From contig CAVQQQ010000003.1 of assembly GCA_963715025.1 (NCBI GenBank), forward strand, positions 310,001 through 374,000: a stretch of 64,000 nt of DNA, in the 5' to 3' direction. The DNA is from DASSJT01 sp963715025 (lineage in GTDB: Bacteria > Actinomycetota > Actinomycetes > Actinomycetales > Dermatophilaceae). The notes under the pieces are model-generated. The model was not told the DNA's origin. It ran no database searches and saw only the letters and a list, made by a program, of their open reading frames with translations. Position 1 is the stretch's first letter. Every line of letters starts with the position of its first letter. A program made the translations under genes and the position numbers. Positions 24,241 to 32,508 of this stretch are shown here, piece after piece.

Positions 24241-25794
24241 TCAGGAGCCGGCGTGCGGACGGCGGCGAGCAGAGCTTGGTGGTGGAGCTCGGCTTTGGAC
24301 GGGCCGGGGCCGCACCCGGCCGCCGGTGAGGGCCACCACGACCCGCCGCCAGCCGTGCAGGGTGTCGAGGTCGGGCCGGCGGCGCAGCATCGCCTCGTCG
24401 GTGAACTCGTCGGCCCGCAGGGTGCGCCCGGCGAGTTCGGCTTCCAGTGCCGCGGCCAGTCGCCTGCGGCGGCGGGCGGCCAGGGCGCGGCCGAGTGACC
24501 GGCTGAAGCGCTGGAGGATGTCCACGACGATCAGGACGAGGCCTAGCAGCGGGAGCGGAACGAGCACCAGCGAGAGCAGGGCGAGGGCGGCTGCCGGGAT
24601 ATCGCGCGCAGCCAGGGAGTCACCCAGGACCTGCCACTGCAGCTGGAGTGCGGCCCAGGTATTTCGCACGAGCTCGGGCGTGCGCCACAGCGCAAGCATG
24701 AACAGTCCGATGAGCAGAGGTACCACGACCAAGACCCACACGGTCACCACGGCGCGGACGATCGGCCGCAGTCCCACGCGGCTCGGGGTGTCGGTGCCCG
24801 GGACCAGGCTGGCGAGCACCGGTCGGACCCGCCCGAACAGGTCGGGGACCCCGACGATGTCGCCCAGCAGGTAGAAGCCGTCCAGCCGCGCCACCGGAAG
24901 GAGCTGCTGGAGGATCTCGACGTGCACGAGGACGACGGCGAGCAGGAGGGGTGGCCATCCCGTGGTCGCATATACGGCGGTCACGACCCCGACGAAAAGG
25001 GCGTTGAAATACACGCCGCCCAGGTCGGTGCGCAGCCGGCCGCGCCTGGAGAGGCGGTAGGCGTCGGTGACGTCGGTGTAGAACGCAGGGAAGATCAGGT
25101 ACAGCGCCATGCCGACGGCACCGGGCTTGCCTCCCCCGTACCGGCATCCGGCCGCGTGCCCGATCTCGTGGAAGATCACGCTGACGATCAGCAGAGCGAT
25201 CACCGCAAGCATCGTGACGGGCGTCTCGAGGGTCGCGGCGAAGGCAGCCCCGGGACTGGCGCTCAGCGCGAGCCACAGGTCCCCCGCGGCGACGCCCACC
25301 AGCGCCACGACCACGACCACCGGGTAGAACAGTGGTGCGAACGTCGCTGCAAGGATGTTGGTCAGACGCGGGGGGAAAAGCACCCGGCGCAGGCGCAGCC
25401 CCAGCAGGGGCCTTGCCCTGGGCGGGGAGGCGCCGGGTGCCTCCCCCGGGCCCGCGTTGATTCCTCGGGCGTTGTGCCCCGAAGGTGGTTCTTCCGGTGG
25501 CGGGATATCCACGATGCCGAGCGCGCCGAGCTTCTCGTAGACGAGGTAGTCGACGCCCTCCCCCGTGACGGTCTTCCCGTACTGGTCGCTCACGACGGCG
25601 GCGATCTCTTCGGTGCCCCGCGTCCCGTCAAGCTGCGACGCGACGAGGAAGAGCAGCTGGGAAACCTGGATGACCTGGTTGTCGCTGCGCGCGATGAGGT
25701 AGCGCGGCTCGACGAAGCCGGATCCCTGGTACTCGCCGAGCATCCGCACACCGGGCGCGAGACGTGGCGATGCGAAGGGTGCTGCAATATTCAT
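24241..25794 (-). CDS. PqqD-like domain fused to M50 membrane zinc metalloprotease
   Basis: The 517-residue protein has an N-terminal winged-helix PqqD-like domain (about residues 10-97, RYLIARSDNQVIQVSQLLF then a helical half ending EKLGALGIVDIP). After a proline-rich linker come about eight membrane helices carrying the M50 site: HEIGH near residue 211 and the second metal motif LDGFYLLGD near 307. PqqD folds bind leader peptides in RiPP systems and M50 proteases cut within or beside membranes, so it is a good candidate to recognise and process the two small peptides encoded upstream. GGGGAGGG precedes the ATG. The arginine-rich C-terminus overlaps a second open frame. Confidence 0.85.
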   Translation of the reverse strand: MNIAAPFASPRLAPGVRMLGEYQGSGFVEPRYLIARSDNQVIQVSQLLFLVASQLDGTRGTEEIAAVVSDQYGKTVTGEGVDYLVYEKLGALGIVDIPPPEEPPSGHNARGINAGPGEAPGASPPRARPLLGLRLRRVLFPPRLTNILAATFAPLFYPVVVVVALVGVAAGDLWLALSASPGAAFAATLETPVTMLAVIALLIVSVIFHEIGHAAGCRYGGGKPGAVGMALYLIFPAFYTDVTDAYRLSRRGRLRTDLGGVYFNALFVGVVTAVYATTGWPPLLLAVVLVHVEILQQLLPVARLDGFYLLGDIVGVPDLFGRVRPVLASLVPGTDTPSRVGLRPIVRAVVTVWVLVVVPLLIGLFMLALWRTPELVRNTWAALQLQWQVLGDSLAARDIPAAALALLSLVLVPLPLLGLVLIVVDILQRFSRSLGRALAARRRRRLAAALEAELAGRTLRADEFTDEAMLRRRPDLDTLHGWRRVVVALTGGRVRPRPVQSRAPPPSSARRRPHAGS

Positions 25795-25840
25795 CGGTCC
25801 CTCCCCGTGGACCCTCTATGTGGCACCTGTCCGCGACGAG

Positions 25841-25894
25841 GTGCCCGTGGTGGGGCCCCAGACCTGGTCCGGCGGGACCCCACCTGCCGGGCAC
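25841..25894 (-). terminator. Attenuator-like hairpin between peptide and protease genes
   Basis: A two-tier stem pairs GTGCCCG (25841-25847) with CGGGCAC (25888-25894) and GGTGGGG (25849-25855) with CCCCACC (25878-25884). On the transcript it starts 28 bases after the peptide-B stop and ends before the protease ribosome binding site. No T tract follows, so partial termination is inferred. Confidence 0.6.
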
Positions 25895-25922
25895 GTGTCA
25901 GTGCCCAGCACTGCGCCGCCCG

Positions 25923-26117
25923 CTAGGACTGGGTCACCGCGATGCCCTGCAGGGCTACCGCGCTGGCCACTGATCCCACCGATGCAGCGTTGATGGCGAT
26001 CGCAATGTTCACGGCCGTGATGTTCGTGACGTTGATGAACGCGAGCGTCTCCCGTGGTGGGAGCAGCTCCGCGGTCGTCGCCTCGAGATCGGCGCGCGAC
26101 AGAACGTTCGTGCCCAT
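25923..26117 (-). CDS. Small peptide B, homologous to peptide A
   Basis: The 64-residue peptide has an acidic N-terminal part ending in ELLPPRETLAF and a hydrophobic, Asn/Ala-rich C-terminal part (INVTNITAVNIAIAINAAS) ending IAVTQS. From ELLP to the end it aligns without gaps over 48 residues with peptide A, 27 identical. There is no signal peptide, no cysteine and no serine/cysteine-rich core. Its ribosome binding site is AAGGAGGTGA, a near-perfect anti-16S match, so it is made in quantity. It looks like a leader plus core precursor for the PqqD/M50 protein downstream; the function is not known to me. Confidence 0.8.
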   Translation of the reverse strand: MGTNVLSRADLEATTAELLPPRETLAFINVTNITAVNIAIAINAASVGSVASAVALQGIAVTQS

Positions 26118-26120
26118 GCG

Positions 26121-26130
26121 TCACCTCCTT
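26121..26130 (-). promoter_or_regulatory. Very strong ribosome binding site of peptide B
   Basis: AAGGAGGTGA, complementary to the 16S 3' end over about ten bases, lies three bases from the peptide-B ATG. It is the strongest such site seen in the window, where most genes have weak or no sites. Confidence 0.8.
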
Positions 26131-26155
26131 TCCGAGGTCGGCCCCGTGGGCCCGG

Positions 26156-26335
26156 CTAGCTCTGGCGAACACTGATGAACTGGCCAGCCGCGGCGAATGC
26201 TCCGGAGTTGACTGAGCCAACGTTCTGCGCAAGAGCGACGTTGGTCGCGGCGATGCCTGCCCAGTTGAAGAAAGCGAGCGCCTCGCGTGACGGCAACAGC
26301 TCGACCTCGAGCTCCTCGTAGGTGAACTCGTTCAT
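26156..26335 (-). CDS. Small peptide A (precursor-like), first gene of the peptide operon
   Basis: The 59-residue peptide starts MNEFTYEELEVELLPSREA, an acidic segment, then turns hydrophobic (LAFFNWAGIAATNVALAQN) and ends FISVRQS. It is the paralogue of peptide B, 38 bases downstream. In the 48 aligned residues the identical positions alternate strictly along the C-terminal part, as in a beta-strand with one conserved face. GGGAGGGGG is upstream at a long spacing. It lacks a signal peptide and cysteines. I infer a precursor with an ELLPxRE recognition element; its final form is unknown. Confidence 0.8.
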   Translation of the reverse strand: MNEFTYEELEVELLPSREALAFFNWAGIAATNVALAQNVGSVNSGAFAAAGQFISVRQS

Positions 26336-26656
26336 GGTTGTTTCACCCCCTCCCCATGACGTGGTTCGAATGCGCTATCCACTAGACCAGTGGCACGTCT
26401 CGCAGGTGTTCTCGGGCCTGCCCCGGCAGCGTGCATCCGCCGCCAACGCTGCGCCACCCCAGCGCTGCAGAGAGCAACGTCGTCGTCACTCCTGCGTCAC
26501 GGCTGCGCCTCTGCGCCCGGTAACCACCGTCACCCGGGTGATATCGGGCCAAACAGGCACAACAACGGGAAACGGCAGCACCGAGGGCCATCCGTGAGTA
26601 CGGTGTAACTAGTCAGGACGGTTGAGTTGGGGCAGCCGGCGAGACGGGGAACTGAC
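26336..26656. promoter_or_regulatory. Divergent regulatory region with 11-bp-phased CGTCAC repeats
   Basis: This 321-bp gene-free space separates the peptide operon from the SARP gene. CGTCAC occurs in direct orientation at 26484, 26495 and 26528, that is 11 and 33 bp apart. SARP activators bind heptamer direct repeats with such helical phasing beside the -35 region, so these are candidate operator half-sites. No convincing -10/-35 pair was found; the minus-strand sequence TAGTGGATAG near 26375 may serve as a -10 region. Confidence 0.5.
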
Positions 26657-27457
26657 ATGGCAGGTGAGGCACGTGCAGGACGGGGCCGCAGCGCGGCCAT
26701 AAAGGTGCGCCTCCTCGGAGGCTTCTACATCGAGTCGGAGGGCCGGGCGGTCTCACTGCCGCTCACGCTCCAGCGGATGGTGGCGTATGCCGCACTGCAC
26801 ACTGCGTGGGTGCCGCGCACCCGCGCAGCGGCCCAGCTCTGGCCCGATGCCAGCGACGCGCGGGCGGCGTCCAACCTACGCACCGGGCTCTGGCGCTTGC
26901 GGCGCAGCGTCCCGGTGCTCGTGGCCGATCCCACGGCGATCTCCCTGGCCCCGGACGTGGAGGTCGACGTCCACCTCCTCTCAGACCTGGCGGAGCAGGT
27001 CTTCGACGGCGACTTCAACGGACTGGCCAGGGTGGGCAACTACCGCGCCGAACTGCTGCCGGGGTGGGCTGACGAGTGGCTCACCATCGAGCGGGAGCGC
27101 CTGCGCCAGCTGGAGCTCCACCTGCTCGACGCCGGCGCAGATGCCTGCCTGGAGCGCGGCCGCTACGGTGATGCGGTCGACCTGGCCCACCGGGCGATCG
27201 AGCTGGAGCCTCTGCGCGAGTCGTCTCACCGCGCCCTGATCCAGAGCTATCTGGCGAGCGGCAACCGGATGGCCGCCCTTGCCCAGTTCCAGCGACTGTC
27301 CCACGTCTTGCAGGCCGAGCTCGGGCTCCCGCCCCAGGACACGACTCGGCGACTGGTCTCGGGGCTCCTGAACGCCAGCGGGTCGCGCCCGGACGCTCGG
27401 CACTCGGCCGTGCCGGTGGGGGCCCGCAATGGCGGCTCACGGCGTCGCACGGGCTGA
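26657..27457 (+). CDS. SARP/BTAD-domain transcriptional regulator
   Basis: The 266-residue protein has the two-part SARP layout: an OmpR-like winged-helix domain (VRLLGGFYIESEGRAVSLPL, LQRMVAYAALH, then SNLRTGLWRLRRSVPVL) followed by a bacterial transcriptional activation domain of TPR-like helices (WADEWLTIERERLRQLELHLL through AELGLPPQDTTRRL). Small SARPs usually activate an adjacent secondary-metabolite or peptide cluster. Here the target is probably the divergent peptide operon. The ATG at 26657 has GGGGA upstream; a TTG at 26627 is possible but less likely. Confidence 0.88.
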   Translation: MAGEARAGRGRSAAIKVRLLGGFYIESEGRAVSLPLTLQRMVAYAALHTAWVPRTRAAAQLWPDASDARAASNLRTGLWRLRRSVPVLVADPTAISLAPDVEVDVHLLSDLAEQVFDGDFNGLARVGNYRAELLPGWADEWLTIERERLRQLELHLLDAGADACLERGRYGDAVDLAHRAIELEPLRESSHRALIQSYLASGNRMAALAQFQRLSHVLQAELGLPPQDTTRRLVSGLLNASGSRPDARHSAVPVGARNGGSRRRTG

Positions 27458-27492
27458 GCCGCTCGGACTGGGTGCGGCTGTCCTGGCCGGGA

Positions 27493-27498
27493 TAGCGT
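27493..27498 (+). promoter_or_regulatory. Putative -10 box (TAGCGT) for maf
   Basis: TAGCGT is seven bases before GTG 27506 and supports that start over the in-frame GTG at 27497, which lies inside the box. Confidence 0.5.
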
Positions 27499-27505
27499 GC
27501 GATCC

Positions 27506-28153
27506 GTGACTGTTGCCATCGTGCTGGGATCGGCCTCGCCTGCCCGGCTGCGGCTCCTCCACGCGGCCGGCGTGGAGCCGCGGGTGTTCGTGAGCGATGT
27601 CGACGAGGAAGCCGTGACTGCGGATGCGAGACAGAGCTATGGCGAGCTCGAACCGGCCGAAGTCGCCCTCCTCCTTGCCCGGGCCAAGGCTGAGGCCGTG
27701 TCGTGGGCACTCGCCGATCGTCCCGACCACCTCGTGCTGGGCTGCGACTCCATCCTCGACATCGACGGCGAGGTCCACGGCAAACCGGTCGACTCCGCTG
27801 AGGTCATGGCAAGGTGGCAGCGCATGCGCGGACGCTCGGGCACGCTGCACACCGGTCACTGGCTCATCGATGACCGTGCGGAGAGCACTGGGGCAATGGT
27901 CGGCGCCATCGCCTCGACCGTCGTCCACTTCGCGCACCTGGATGACGAGGAGATCAGCGCGTACATCGCGACCGGAGAGCCGCTGCGGGTGGCGGGCGCC
28001 TTCACGATCGACGGGCTCGGTGGCCCCTATGTCACCCGGATCGAGGGTGACCACTCCAACGTGGTCGGCCTCTCCCTGCCGCTCCTGCGCGACCTCCTGC
28101 GCGACGTCGGCCTGGACTTCCACGACCTCCGCGGGTCGCCGGCGCCCGCCTAG
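27506..28153 (+). CDS. maf: Maf-like nucleotide pyrophosphatase
   Basis: The 215-residue protein has the Maf opening VLGSASPARLRLL at residues 5-17, the KAEAVSW helix, the catalytic aspartate segment VLGCDSILDIDG and the closing loop AFTIDGLGGPYVTRIEGDHSNVVGL. Maf proteins hydrolyse the pyrophosphate of dTTP, UTP or modified nucleotides. From memory, maf sits next to the accD-accE pair in mycobacteria; here about 11.8 kb of other genes separate them. Its stop codon overlaps the convergent carboxyltransferase stop within CTAG. Confidence 0.93.
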   Translation: MTVAIVLGSASPARLRLLHAAGVEPRVFVSDVDEEAVTADARQSYGELEPAEVALLLARAKAEAVSWALADRPDHLVLGCDSILDIDGEVHGKPVDSAEVMARWQRMRGRSGTLHTGHWLIDDRAESTGAMVGAIASTVVHFAHLDDEEISAYIATGEPLRVAGAFTIDGLGGPYVTRIEGDHSNVVGLSLPLLRDLLRDVGLDFHDLRGSPAPA

Positions 28154-29766
28154 ACGGGCGGGATGTCGCGGCGCTTGGCGGCGAAGTGCCGGTCCCGCCC
28201 CGCGGCGTACTTCAGCCGGCTGAGCAGCTCGCCACGCAGCGCATCGGCCTCGATGACGTGGTCGAGGACCAGGTCTGCCGCGAGGCGCTCGAGGTCGACG
28301 TCCTCGTCATACTCCGCCCGTCGGTCAGCGACGAACTGCGCCCGCTCGGCGTCGTCCTCGATCTCGGCGATCTTGTTGGCGTAGACCGCGTTGACGGCCG
28401 CCTCGGGCCCCATGACGGCGATGCGCGCGGTCGGAAGGGCGATCGTCGCATCAGGGGCGAAGCCGGGGCCGCCCATGGCGTACAGCCCCGCGCCGTAGGC
28501 CTTGCGGACCACCACGCAGAACTGGGGGACGGTCGCACTCGACACGGCCGAGACCATCTTGGCGCCGTGGCGGATGATCCCACCCCGCTCGACCTCCGAG
28601 CCGATCATGAACCCGGGCACGTCCGCGAGGTAGACGAGCGGGATCGAGAAGGCGTCGCAGAGCCAGATGAACCGGGATGCCTTGTCGGCGCTGTCGCTGA
28701 ACAAGACCCCGCCCTTGACGGCGGAGTTGTTGGCGACTATGCCGACGGTCTCACCAGCCATGCGACCGAAGCCGACGACCAGCTCAGCAGCGAACAGCGG
28801 CTTGATCTCGAAGAAGGAGTCAGCATCGACGAGCCCGTCGATAACCTCGTGGATGTCGAACGGCTGGCTCTCCCGCTCGGGGACCGTGTGCCGGGTGAGC
28901 AGCGCAACCGGCGCCTCCGGGACGTAGGACGGCGATGGCGAGCGCCAGTTCTGGGGCACGTAGGAGAAGTAGAGCTTCGCCAGCTCGATGGCCTCGGTGT
29001 CGTCGGAGGCGAGCAGATCGCCCACCCCGGAGACGGTGCAGTGCATACGGGCCCCGCCCATCTCTTCGAGCGAGACTCTCTCCCCCACGACCATCTCTGC
29101 CATGCGAGGGCTGCCGAGGTACATGGAGGCATTCCCCTCAACCATGATCACCAGATCGGTGAAGCTGGGGATGTAGGCGCCGCCCGCGGCGCTCGGCCCG
29201 AACAGGCAGCAGATCTGCGGCACCTTGCCCGAGAGCGCCACCTGGTTGTGGAAGATCCGGCCCGCCCCGCGACGACCGGGGAAGAGCTCGACCTGGTCGG
29301 TGATGCGCGCACCGGCCGAGTCGACGAACCAGAAGACGGGCAGCTCCTCGCGCAGCGCCATCTCGGTCGCGCGGACGATCTTCTCCACGGTGCGAGCACC
29401 CCACGAGCCCGCCTTCACGGTCGGGTCATTGGCGACCACGATCGCCGGGCGACCGTCAACGGTGCCGCGCCCAGTGACCACGCCGTCGGCCGGCAGACCC
29501 GTGGCCATCGCGTTCGCGAACCGCCCGTCCTCCACGAAGCTGCCCTCGTCGAACAGGAGGGCGATCCGGTCGCGCACATAGAGCTTGTTCTGCGCGGCCA
29601 GCTTGGCCGCCGCCTTCTCCGGCGGTGCCGCAGAGGCGGTGTATGCGGTGGCGAGCCGCTCGCGGATGTCTGCCACTCGCGGGTCGCCGCCGGCATCCCC
29701 GCCGGACGCGAAGGGAGGCGGCGCGCCTGCTGGACCCACCGGCATACCTCTCTGGTCTGTGGACAT
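28150..29766 (-). CDS. Acyl-CoA carboxylase beta subunit, methylcrotonyl-CoA carboxylase type
   Basis: The 538-residue carboxyltransferase has FVDSAGARITDQ near residue 153, GPSAAGGAYIPSFTDLVIMV, LADVPGFMIGSEVERGGIIR near 370 and AYGAGLYAMGGP. These fit the 3-methylcrotonyl-CoA carboxylase beta group more than the propionyl-CoA type at 13734. It starts four bases after the acyl-CoA dehydrogenase stop, in one operon controlled by the LiuR-like regulator. The pair suggests leucine/isovalerate breakdown. No biotin-carrier subunit is adjacent. Confidence 0.9.
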   Translation of the reverse strand: MSTDQRGMPVGPAGAPPPFASGGDAGGDPRVADIRERLATAYTASAAPPEKAAAKLAAQNKLYVRDRIALLFDEGSFVEDGRFANAMATGLPADGVVTGRGTVDGRPAIVVANDPTVKAGSWGARTVEKIVRATEMALREELPVFWFVDSAGARITDQVELFPGRRGAGRIFHNQVALSGKVPQICCLFGPSAAGGAYIPSFTDLVIMVEGNASMYLGSPRMAEMVVGERVSLEEMGGARMHCTVSGVGDLLASDDTEAIELAKLYFSYVPQNWRSPSPSYVPEAPVALLTRHTVPERESQPFDIHEVIDGLVDADSFFEIKPLFAAELVVGFGRMAGETVGIVANNSAVKGGVLFSDSADKASRFIWLCDAFSIPLVYLADVPGFMIGSEVERGGIIRHGAKMVSAVSSATVPQFCVVVRKAYGAGLYAMGGPGFAPDATIALPTARIAVMGPEAAVNAVYANKIAEIEDDAERAQFVADRRAEYDEDVDLERLAADLVLDHVIEADALRGELLSRLKYAAGRDRHFAAKRRDIPPV

Positions 29767-29770
29767 GGCG

Positions 29771-30955
29771 TCAGTCGCTCGGGAGGCCGAGGTTGCGGGC
29801 GATCACCATGCGCTGGACCTCGCTGGTGCCCTCGCCGATCTCCAGGATCTTCGCGTCGCGGTAGAAGCGGGCGACCGGGTACTCCTCCATGAAGCCGTTG
29901 CCGCCGAAGACCTGGGTCGCGATGCGGGTCGCCGTCACCGCGGCCTCGCTGGAGTAGAGCTTGGCGATCGAGGCGGCCTGCTTGACCTCCCGGACCGAGC
30001 GGCGGCCGCGCTCGAGCTCGTCCTTCAGCCACGCAGCCTTGTAGGTGAGCAGCCGCGCCGCCTCGACCATCACGGCGAGGTCGGCGACCTGGAAGGAGAC
30101 ACCCTGGTTGGCGCCGATCGGCCGCCCGAACGCGGTGCGCGTCTTGGCGTAGTCGGTGGACAGCTCGAGCATCGCCTGGGCCATGCCTACCGAGAGCGCC
30201 GCGATGGCGATGCGGCCGTCGTCGAGGGTCTTGAGGAACTGCTTGAACCCGTCGCCCTCCTCGCCGAGGACGTTGGTGACCGGCACCCGGCAGTCCTGGA
30301 AGGTGAGGCCGTGGGTGTCGGAGACCCGCCACCCTAGCTTCTCGTAGGCCGGCTCGACGATGAACCCACGCGTGCCGGACGGCACCAGGATGGCGCTGAT
30401 CTGGGCGGAGCCGTCGTCGTTGGTGCCGGTGCGGGCCGTGACCGTGACCACGGACGTGATCGGGGTGCCCGAGTTGGTGATGAACGCCTTGGCCCCGTTG
30501 AGGACCCAGTCGTCGCCGTCGCGAAGCGCCTTGGTCTTGGTGGCGGCTGCGTCGGACCCGGCATCGGGCTCGGTGAGGCCGAAGCCGGCGAGCGATCGGC
30601 CCGCTACGAGGTCGGGCAGCCAGTGGTGCTTCTGCTCGTCGGTGCCGTAGGTGAGGATCGGGTTGATGCCCAGGCCGACTCCGGCCGAGAGCGTGATGCC
30701 GATCGACTGGTCGACCCGGCCGAGCTCCTCGATCGCCACACAGAGGGCGGTGAAGTCCGGGCCGCCGTCGGCGCTGCCGCCGAACTCCTCGGGCACGACG
30801 AGCCCGAACAGCCCGAGGTCGCCCATCTTGGGGACCAGGTCGGCCGGGAAGTGATGGTCACGATCCCATTGGGCGATGTGCGGGCCGACCTCGGCCTCGG
30901 CGAACTCGCGGACGACCTTGCGGAAGTCCTCGTGGTCTTTGCTGAGCTCGAACAT
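29771..30955 (-). CDS. Acyl-CoA dehydrogenase (isovaleryl/short-chain type)
   Basis: The 394-residue flavoenzyme has the expected FAD and substrate motifs: GFGLTEPDAGSDAAAT near residue 130, WVLNGAKAFITNSG near 157, RTAFGRPIGANQGVSF near 275, QVFGGNGFMEEYPV near 350 and EIGEGTSEVQRM near 373, with the glutamate of EGTSE in the catalytic-base position. It oxidises an acyl-CoA to a 2-enoyl-CoA, passing electrons to ETF. With the methylcrotonyl-type carboxyltransferase and a LiuR-like regulator, isovaleryl-CoA is the likely substrate. Confidence 0.93.
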   Translation of the reverse strand: MFELSKDHEDFRKVVREFAEAEVGPHIAQWDRDHHFPADLVPKMGDLGLFGLVVPEEFGGSADGGPDFTALCVAIEELGRVDQSIGITLSAGVGLGINPILTYGTDEQKHHWLPDLVAGRSLAGFGLTEPDAGSDAAATKTKALRDGDDWVLNGAKAFITNSGTPITSVVTVTARTGTNDDGSAQISAILVPSGTRGFIVEPAYEKLGWRVSDTHGLTFQDCRVPVTNVLGEEGDGFKQFLKTLDDGRIAIAALSVGMAQAMLELSTDYAKTRTAFGRPIGANQGVSFQVADLAVMVEAARLLTYKAAWLKDELERGRRSVREVKQAASIAKLYSSEAAVTATRIATQVFGGNGFMEEYPVARFYRDAKILEIGEGTSEVQRMVIARNLGLPSD

Positions 30956-31081
30956 CGTCGTCCCTGCTTCGTGGTGCGGATCTCGGTCGGTGAGGCGTCG
31001 TCCCTGCTCACGGGCGTTTCGGGCCTCGCGGCGCTTCCAGAGCCCAGGTGTGCTTCCGGTCGGGCGGTAGGCCCCAAGAGG

Positions 31082-31103
31082 TTGACGTTAACGTAAACGT
31101 AAA
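31082..31103. promoter_or_regulatory. LiuR-type operator (TTGACGTTAACGTAAACGTAAA)
   Basis: The sequence TTGACGTTAACGTAAA is a near-perfect palindrome around TTAA, extended by another ACGTAAA. It closely resembles, from memory, the TTTACGTAAACGTAAA-type sites of LiuR, the MerR regulator of branched-chain acyl-CoA catabolism. It lies between the divergent MerR gene and the dehydrogenase operon. Confidence 0.65.
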
Positions 31104-31117
31104 GCAATGATAGCGCC

Positions 31118-31537
31118 ATGACAAGCCCGCAGTCCCGCGAGGACCAGACCTGGACGATCCGGGAGATCGCCGCTGAGTTCGGGGTGACCCACCGGGCCGT
31201 TCGGCACTACGAGGACCTCGGGCTCATCTCCCCCGAGCGGCGGGGCACCGTGCGCATCTACCACCGGCGGGACCGGACGCGGCTGAGCCTGATCCTGCGC
31301 GGCAAGCGGCTCGGCTTCCCGCTGGAGGAGATCCGCACGATCATCGACCTCTACGACGCCCCGCGCGGGCGCACCAGCCAGCTCGCGTACGTGCTCGGGC
31401 AGATCGACGAGCGGCGAGCCGACCTCGAGCAGCGGCGCCGAGACATCGAGGACGCGCTCACCGAGCTCGACGACTTCGAGCGGCGCTGCCAGCAGGACCT
31501 CGCCCGCCTCGAGGCTCCCCAAGCCGCGGCTCGCTGA
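31118..31537 (+). CDS. MerR-family regulator, LiuR-like
   Basis: The 139-residue protein has the MerR DNA-binding domain at its N-terminus (WTIREIAAEFGVTHRAVRHYEDLGLISPER near residues 10-40, then IYHRRDRTRLSLILRGKRLGFPLEEIR) and a long coiled-coil dimerisation helix. There is no cysteine-rich metal site, so it senses an organic ligand, as LiuR senses pathway acyl-CoAs. It is divergent from the acyl-CoA dehydrogenase operon with the operator at 31082-31103 between them, 15 bases before its own ATG. Confidence 0.9.
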   Translation: MTSPQSREDQTWTIREIAAEFGVTHRAVRHYEDLGLISPERRGTVRIYHRRDRTRLSLILRGKRLGFPLEEIRTIIDLYDAPRGRTSQLAYVLGQIDERRADLEQRRRDIEDALTELDDFERRCQQDLARLEAPQAAAR

Positions 31538-31578
31538 GCGGGGGCTGCAACCATGGAGCCTGACCCCTGAGGAGAGCC

Positions 31579-32494
<916 letters not shown>

Positions 32495-32508
<14 letters not shown>

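Noticed and set aside
26361..26395. tRNA D-arm-like sequence (TGGTCTAGTGGATAGCGC) on the minus strand next to TTCGAACC
   Set aside because: No acceptor stem or anticodon arm can be folded around it; chance resemblance or a promoter region is more likely.
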